Assembly: GCA_030737875.1 (NCBI GenBank)
Contig: CM060920.1
Span: forward strand, 482,018,861 to 482,082,860
DNA from: Allium sativum
Taxonomy: Eukaryota > Streptophyta > Magnoliopsida > Asparagales > Amaryllidaceae
Reading direction: 5' to 3'
Length of the DNA: 64,000 nucleotides
Below are positions 58,420 to 64,000 of this stretch, piece after piece. Position 1 is the first letter of the stretch; every line of letters begins with the position of its first letter. The translations under genes were made by a program, and so were the position numbers. The notes below the pieces were generated by a model. That model did no database searches, was not told the DNA's origin, and saw nothing but the letters and a program-made list of their open reading frames with translations.

Positions 58420-58612
58420 CTCTGGTGCAAGGTACATTTACTTTACCTTGCATTACCATTTAATTCTCTATTCTGTTGCTATTTTCTTCCCATGGATGTG
58501 TATTGTTTATTCTATACTCTGAATATTAAAAACAAATTGGTTGTTGTGATGTGTGATCGTAGATTTATCAAACCACTTTCGACTTTATTCCTTTTCGGGG
58601 ACGAAAAGTTTT
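58420..58612 (+). other. 3' untranslated part of element T interior
   Basis: About 190 bases between the pol stop and the polypurine tract. The last about 60 bases closely match 5488-5534 of E1 (CAAACCACTTTCGACTTT and following), the best evidence that E1 derives from a T-type element. Confidence 0.75.
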
Positions 58613-58625
58613 AAGTGGGGGAGAT
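58613..58625 (+). other. Polypurine tract of element T
   Basis: AAGTGGGGGAGAT immediately before the 3' LTR, identical to that of E1. Confidence 0.92.
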
Positions 58626-60078
58626 TGTAACGACCCAGAAAATCTGAACCAATTTAAAAATTTTAAATTGGCTAAAATAATGGATTTTAAATATTTAAAA
58701 TAAATATTTTAAGTAATGGCGATGAAAACTGAGTTGAATCGACATTTGAAAACCAATATAATTAAATATAATTATATAATAGAATTGAAAATGGCGCGGT
58801 AGTTCGATAATTCGATTTCAAACTTCAATTGAATATACCGGGTGCAAAACAATCCAGATTTTAGTGAAACCAAAAACATTTGAATTTAATTGGTAATATC
58901 TTTCTAACGAATCCGACCAATCGAAATTTGATAGCGGGAATCAAAAGATATGTCCAGTTGAAAATTCTGAATAGTCGCTATGAAATTCAGGCCCTTAAAA
59001 ATGGACATTTTGCATACGACCTCGGATTTAGACGAAACCACTTTTGTTAGATCCGCAGTGTCAGGTTATTGCTAGGTTTCAAATTTCATAATTTTTCGAA
59101 TCAATATGTGAGCGTGGCAAAGGAAAACGCGTTTGACCAGTTTCTGTTGATTTTAATCGAATGGAAATTGGCCATTTTGCAAACGGTCTCAGAATTCGAC
59201 GAAACTTGTTTTGTTAGGACCGTATCGTCAATACGAAGCTAGAAAATATTTTTCAGGAATTTTTCTAGTTAGTATGTGGCCCCGGTAATTTGAAATGTGC
59301 GTTTAAAATTCAATATAGTGATTTAAATGAAAATTCAAAAGGAAACTGATTGTAACGATCACATCAGCTTGCGATACATATCCCATTGTGTTCGGAATGG
59401 GGGTAAAACGCTATGGACGACAGGCGGTGGGCCTCGTTCCGAGGTCATATGTAAAAGTCAACCTTTTGCGAGATTTAATAATTAAATAATAATAATAAAA
59501 AAAAAAAATATCCTTTCCCTCCCTCTTACCTTCTGCTTGGCCCCCCCCCCCCCCCGTTTTAATTCAGAACATAACAGAAAAAAAAAAAAAATGGAGACCT
59601 AAACCTAATCGATCCACCGCCTACTCCTCCAAGCCCACGCCGTCGCCCCCCCTCAAGACCGCCGCACCGACGAAGCCATTCCCCCCCCCCATCGCACGAG
59701 CTCCGATCGAAGTCCCCTCCTCGAGCATCGCCGACGCGACACCACCGAACCCCACGCCGACACTCCCTCTTCTTCCCTCCACTTCGCAAGCCAACGGTGA
59801 GCATCCCCTTTTTTTATTTATTTAATTTATTTTCTTTTTATTTTTATTTTATTCTGTTAAAAACTGAATTTATAAAATTAGGCTTAAAAAAAAAAAACTG
59901 AGAATTAAAAACTGAATTTTTAAAAGAATTTTTAAAACTGGTTTTTTTTAAAAAAAGAAATTAAAACTGTTTTGAAAAAGAATTTTTAAAACTGGTTTTT
60001 TTTAAAAAAAGAAAGTATAAAACTGTTTTGAAAAAGAATTTTTAGAACTGAATTTTATAAAAGAAATTAAAACTGATT

Positions 60079-60318
60079 TGAAAGCAAAAGGAAAAATCAT
60101 ATTCTTATATGTCGAAAGCAAAAGGAAAAATCATATTCTTATATGTCGAAAGCAAAAGGAAAAATCATATTTTTATATGTCGAAAGCAAAAGGAAAAATC
60201 ATATTCTTATATGTCGAAAGCAAAAGGAAAAATCATATTTTTATATGTCGAAAGCAAAAGGAAAAATCATATTCTTATATGTTGAAAGCAAAAGGAAAAA
60301 TTCGATTTTTATATATTG
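60079..60318 (+). repeat. 34-base tandem repeat in 3' LTR of T
   Basis: Identical counterpart of 49801-50040. Confidence 0.9.
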
Positions 60319-60880
60319 AATAGCATAGTAAAAATTTTATTTTTACATATGTAGAGAATACGGGCGAAAGCAACAAAAGGCGAAGATTTCTATTAGGAAG
60401 AGTCGTGCAGTTGGATAGCTATTGGTGAGATTTCTGATTTAAAAATATAAATATATGTGTGTGAATATGAAAGTGAATTGCTATATATTTATATATATAT
60501 ATATACGCCCCCTCGTCCACAAACCATGGACGATATTTATTGGTTGAAATTGTGGTGAAAATTGAATGATTGTTTGGGATTGTTTGGGATTGATATTGGT
60601 TGATTGTGGTTGAAAAATACCCGTTTGTGGTTGTGAAATATTTGGTTGAAACCACTTAGGATTAGTTTGTGGAAATGAATAAAAATATATACATGCCGCC
60701 TGCGTGCGAACTAGATGCATGTTTCCCATTGTCAAAAACCGCGAGGTTTTAAGGTAGAGCGAGGAGCCGTACTAGGGACGGTGCCGGTGTAACTACCCTG
60801 CCGTTATGCTGCCGAAATTTTGAATAATATTTGTGTGTTTGAATTATTTTCATATGCTTAAACTATATTTATTCCTTATA

Positions 60881-61388
60881 TAGAAAACATTCATGTGTTG
60901 AATTGATATTCATTCGTTGTTTAGAAATTCATGTGTTGAATGATATTCATATTTTGAAATAAATTGTTCGATAATAAAAATCACATTTTTATCTATATAT
61001 AAAAACTATAGAAAACATTCATGTGTTGAATTGATATTCATTCGTTGTTTAGAAATTCATGTGTTGAATGATATTCATATTTTGAAATAAATTGTTCGAT
61101 AATAAAAATCACATTTTTATCTATATATAAAAACTATAGAAAACATTCATGTGTTGAATTGATATTCATTCGTTGTTTAGAAATTCATGTGTTGAATGAT
61201 ATTCATATTTTGAAATAAATTGTTCGATAATAAAAATCACATTTTTATCTATATATAAAAACTATAGAAAACATTCATGTGTTGAATTGATATTCATTCG
61301 TTGTTTAGAAATTCATGTGTTGAATGGTATTCATATTTTGAAATAAACTGTTTGATAATAAAAATCACCTTTTATCACCTACATGAAC
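60881..61388 (+). repeat. 128-base tandem repeat in 3' LTR of T
   Basis: Identical counterpart of 50603-51110. Confidence 0.9.
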
Positions 61389-64000
61389 TATATAGAAAAA
61401 AAATAGTGTTTTGAAATGAGTTGTTTTACAATAAAAATCACATTTTTATTGTATGCATAAATCGTTAAAATATGAAGTGTTAAAAATAGCCACTTGTTCA
61501 AAATAAACATATATGAGTTGAAATATTCATTAATTAGCTAATGAAATGATTTGCACCTATTTATGTAACGTTAGAATGAATGGAGTTTTTAAACCAAATA
61601 GAAATCAAATATGAAGTTGAATAGAAAATGAAAAATGATATGAACTGTATATATATGTACATGCATATTCATTGAACAGGTTATAGCAAAGGGGCTAGAG
61701 AAGAGGAATAAAATTTTGTGCCCGACAAATAGGTACACATTTACTGATTTGTTTGGGTGATGATTTTGAGCCTGATTGGCTAGCCGCTTGGCTTTTTCTT
61801 TTTCTTTTTGAGATTAGAAGGACCGGGACGCTATTTGCGATTTCCCGACGCTCCCGGTACAGGGGAGGTTATGGCGAAATTTTTCCAAAATTTAAGGAGT
61901 TAGAAAAATTTTTGAAGTTAAAACGATATTGAAATCGTTGAATGAACTATATTTATATAACTATATAAATAAAATTAAAACGAAACGAAGCCGTGCAGTT
62001 CGTATTTCGAAACCGTAATTTCAAACGACTAGTACGGGAAATCCGACCATTGGATTTTCCCGAAATCTCAACCGACGGGTTCGCCTTGGAATAATCTTTC
62101 CAACGGCACCAACCTTGTAAAAATCCAACGGTTGGATTGTCTGGAATGTTTAATTCAAATCTGAAGAAAAACAGCGCCAGAAACGATTATATTTATTTAT
62201 ATATATAAATATAATTATATTTAATCGAATAACGACGCTGCAGTTCGTATTTTGAAATCGAAAATTCAAACGATTGTACCGGGAGATCCGACCGTCGGAA
62301 TTTCCCGAAACTGGAACCGTTGGGTTCGTTTTGAAAAGACCTTTCTAATGATGTAAATTTTGTGAAGATCCAACGGTTAGATTTTCAGATATGTGTAAAT
62401 CAAATCTGAAGAAAAACAGCGCCACGGCCACGTTATGGCCCGAAACGTCGTTTTGAATCTATTAGCTATTTTAAAATAAATAAAAATAGCGATAAATAGT
62501 TATAAAATATCGTAAGCGATATGGAATGGAAATAAACTGAATTTGCTTGATTTAGGTGATGTTTGATGGTTGAATGTGTTTGGTGTGAAAACTATATAAA
62601 GAACACAATTGGTGTTGTCGAAAAATTTAACCATTGAAATAAATCGATTTGAAATTCTAAATATACGTGAATTATTTGAAAAGGCCGAGTTAATTCTCAT
62701 TTCGAATAATCGACCGACGATTGAAATTCGAAGATGAAGACGATGGCCGAAGACCGGAGATCTTCACCTCGTTTGGATGGTAACCGAGGTCCTGATTGGG
62801 AGGCATCCCGAAATATGGATAATGAGTGGTGATCGTTCAGACGTACGTGTTGATCGAAGGGTTTGCGAGGTATTTAGTGCCTCCGGTTTCGTTCAGACCC
62901 AGAACGGACTTGTAAATGGACTGTGTGTCCGACATAGGATTTATTCTGTGTGGCATGCTAAGATGCAGTGATCAGGGCTTCTGTTGAAAAGCAAAGTCTT
63001 GTGGTGATGATCAAAGCACCGCCTGTGTGGCGTAGCTTTGTGTATAACGTGAATTCGCGAGCCTCACACCCCGGTATGAACCTAAAACGGGAGAAGGACC
63101 TCAGGGAGGGCCTGCGTTTCTTTCTAGCTAGGGTGGTGTCAGTGACCTACCAGCCCTGACATTTATATACTTTTCACCTATGTGGTTGTTGCTGTTGCGA
63201 GGCGCCTCGGTTTGATCGGACGATCCGGGTCCGATGGAGTCATTCGTTGGCTCGTCTACACCCCAAAGGGTGGGGAAACGCAGGTTCAGGAATTTTAATC
63301 CACATCGGTGGACCGGCCCTGACGATCCAAGGGCCCACCTGAGTCTGGGTCCTGAGGGGCGGGCTAGAGCGTCTCGAATTCGGTAAGGACTATCTTTTGC
63401 CTTGGTTCATGACGGAAATTCAATTTCCAAATACGACATCGTGCGGTTTTGATTGTATACCTATATATGGCGACATAGTGGTATGGGGCATTAATGCCGT
63501 CTATGATTGATAGTTATGATTTGAAATTGTTTTCAAAACATAAATACACTAGCAATAATATCAAATGCCTTTGTTTTATTCGTATCAAGCATATCTTGAC
63601 CGTTATAAGGTAAAAACTCTATCCTCCGGTTTGCGTTGCATTGTGTGATGGGAACTGAGTCTTATAACGGCTTCATTTTTATAAAAAGCATAGCGATGTT
63701 TAAAGGAAAGATTTGTTTTAAAGCACTGGCAATCCAATGGAGTAAACCCGTTCCACGAAAGTGGCGTGGTCCTGTGATTAGCCATATATACATATGTGTT
63801 GAGTGGATTTCTCATACCAGTCCCATGACTGACTCGTAGTTTGTTTCACTCTCAAACTCGGGTGCCCCTTTTTCCACGGGCAGCCTTGTATTCAGGTTTA
63901 GCTGGTTCTTTCTGGATAGCTGGAGCTGAAGATGGATTCTATCATTTATTTCTTTTTATGCTGTTCAGCTCCTATTGTACATATTTTGTTTATTTCCGCT

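Larger units (their letters stand above)
48348..64000 (+). mobile_element. Element T: young Tekay/Del-like chromovirus (Ty3/gypsy), right end outside window
   Basis: 5' LTR 48348-53924, primer site 53928-53939, gag-protease 54177-55844, RT to chromodomain 55822-58419, polypurine tract 58613-58625, 3' LTR from 58626 past the window end. The C-terminal chromodomain and TGTAACGACCC LTR start fit the Tekay (Del) clade; the clade call is from memory of family features. I saw no differences between the two LTRs in the parts compared, including a run of 15 C, so insertion is very recent. The only visible defect is a frameshift between the two ORFs. The left flank attct (48343-48347) should recur after the right end. 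Confidence 0.9.
58626..64000 (+). repeat. 3' LTR of element T, incomplete at window end
   Basis: Copy of 48348-53722 at an offset of 10278. About 202 bases are missing on the right. No difference from the 5' LTR was seen where compared, including the 15-C run and all tandem arrays. Confidence 0.93.

Overview
This window looks like a heterochromatic or intergenic stretch of a large plant nuclear genome. It is AT-rich and consists almost entirely of transposable elements nested in one another. I see no intact host gene, tRNA, rRNA or organellar sequence. Plant origin rests on chromovirus-type Ty3/gypsy LTR retrotransposons with a tRNA-Met primer site (TGGTATCAGAGC), En/Spm CACTA transposons with tnp2-type transposase remnants, and a fragment of an auxin response factor gene. 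The species cannot be named; an angiosperm, probably a dicot, is likely.

Layout. (1) 1-13618, element E1: a non-autonomous gypsy-type element with about 4.5 kb LTRs and a roughly 1 kb non-coding interior. Its 3' LTR carries a 3.5 kb CACTA element (7278-10811, TSD AAA) holding an auxin-response-factor exon. (2) 13619-19339, element D (minus strand): part of its 3' LTR, a non-coding interior and part of its 5' LTR. E1 sits in one LTR and a second CACTA in the other. (3) 19340-48347, CACTA-2: a decayed tnp2 transposase gene (19953-23852), later broken by nested insertions. A solo LTR C (23878-46343, TSD AAGGC) received element A (24256-43627, minus, TSD AAACG), and A received element B (28438-39039, plus). 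CACTA-2 resumes at 46349. It then contains an unusual inverted LTR composite (46867-47886, TSD TGCAA) and element T. (4) 48348 to beyond 64000, element T: a young Tekay/Del-like chromovirus. It has 5.6 kb LTRs in which I saw no difference, gag-protease (54177-55844) and RT-RNase H-integrase-chromodomain (55822-58419), and one frameshift between the two ORFs.

How the parts relate. T is the only near-complete source of enzymes. E1 shares T's primer site, its polypurine tract with flanking sequence, and LTR blocks, so it could have been mobilised in trans by a T-like element. A keeps only a broken gag, B keeps only scraps of pol, and D has no visible coding. A, B, C and D have related LTRs despite strong divergence. 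They share a promoter-proximal cluster of GGTCGACC palindromes and a two-part hairpin whose stems covary between families. Splice donors after the promoter are visible in A, B, D and T, with acceptors just before the gag ATG in A and T. E1 and T share a different covarying hairpin near the LTR end.

The main candidates for something new are the TSD-flanked inverted LTR composite, the covarying LTR hairpins, the implied spliced gag mRNA, and the CACTA carrying the ARF exon. All boundaries were read by eye from repeats, terminal dinucleotides and target-site duplications. No alignment or database search was run.
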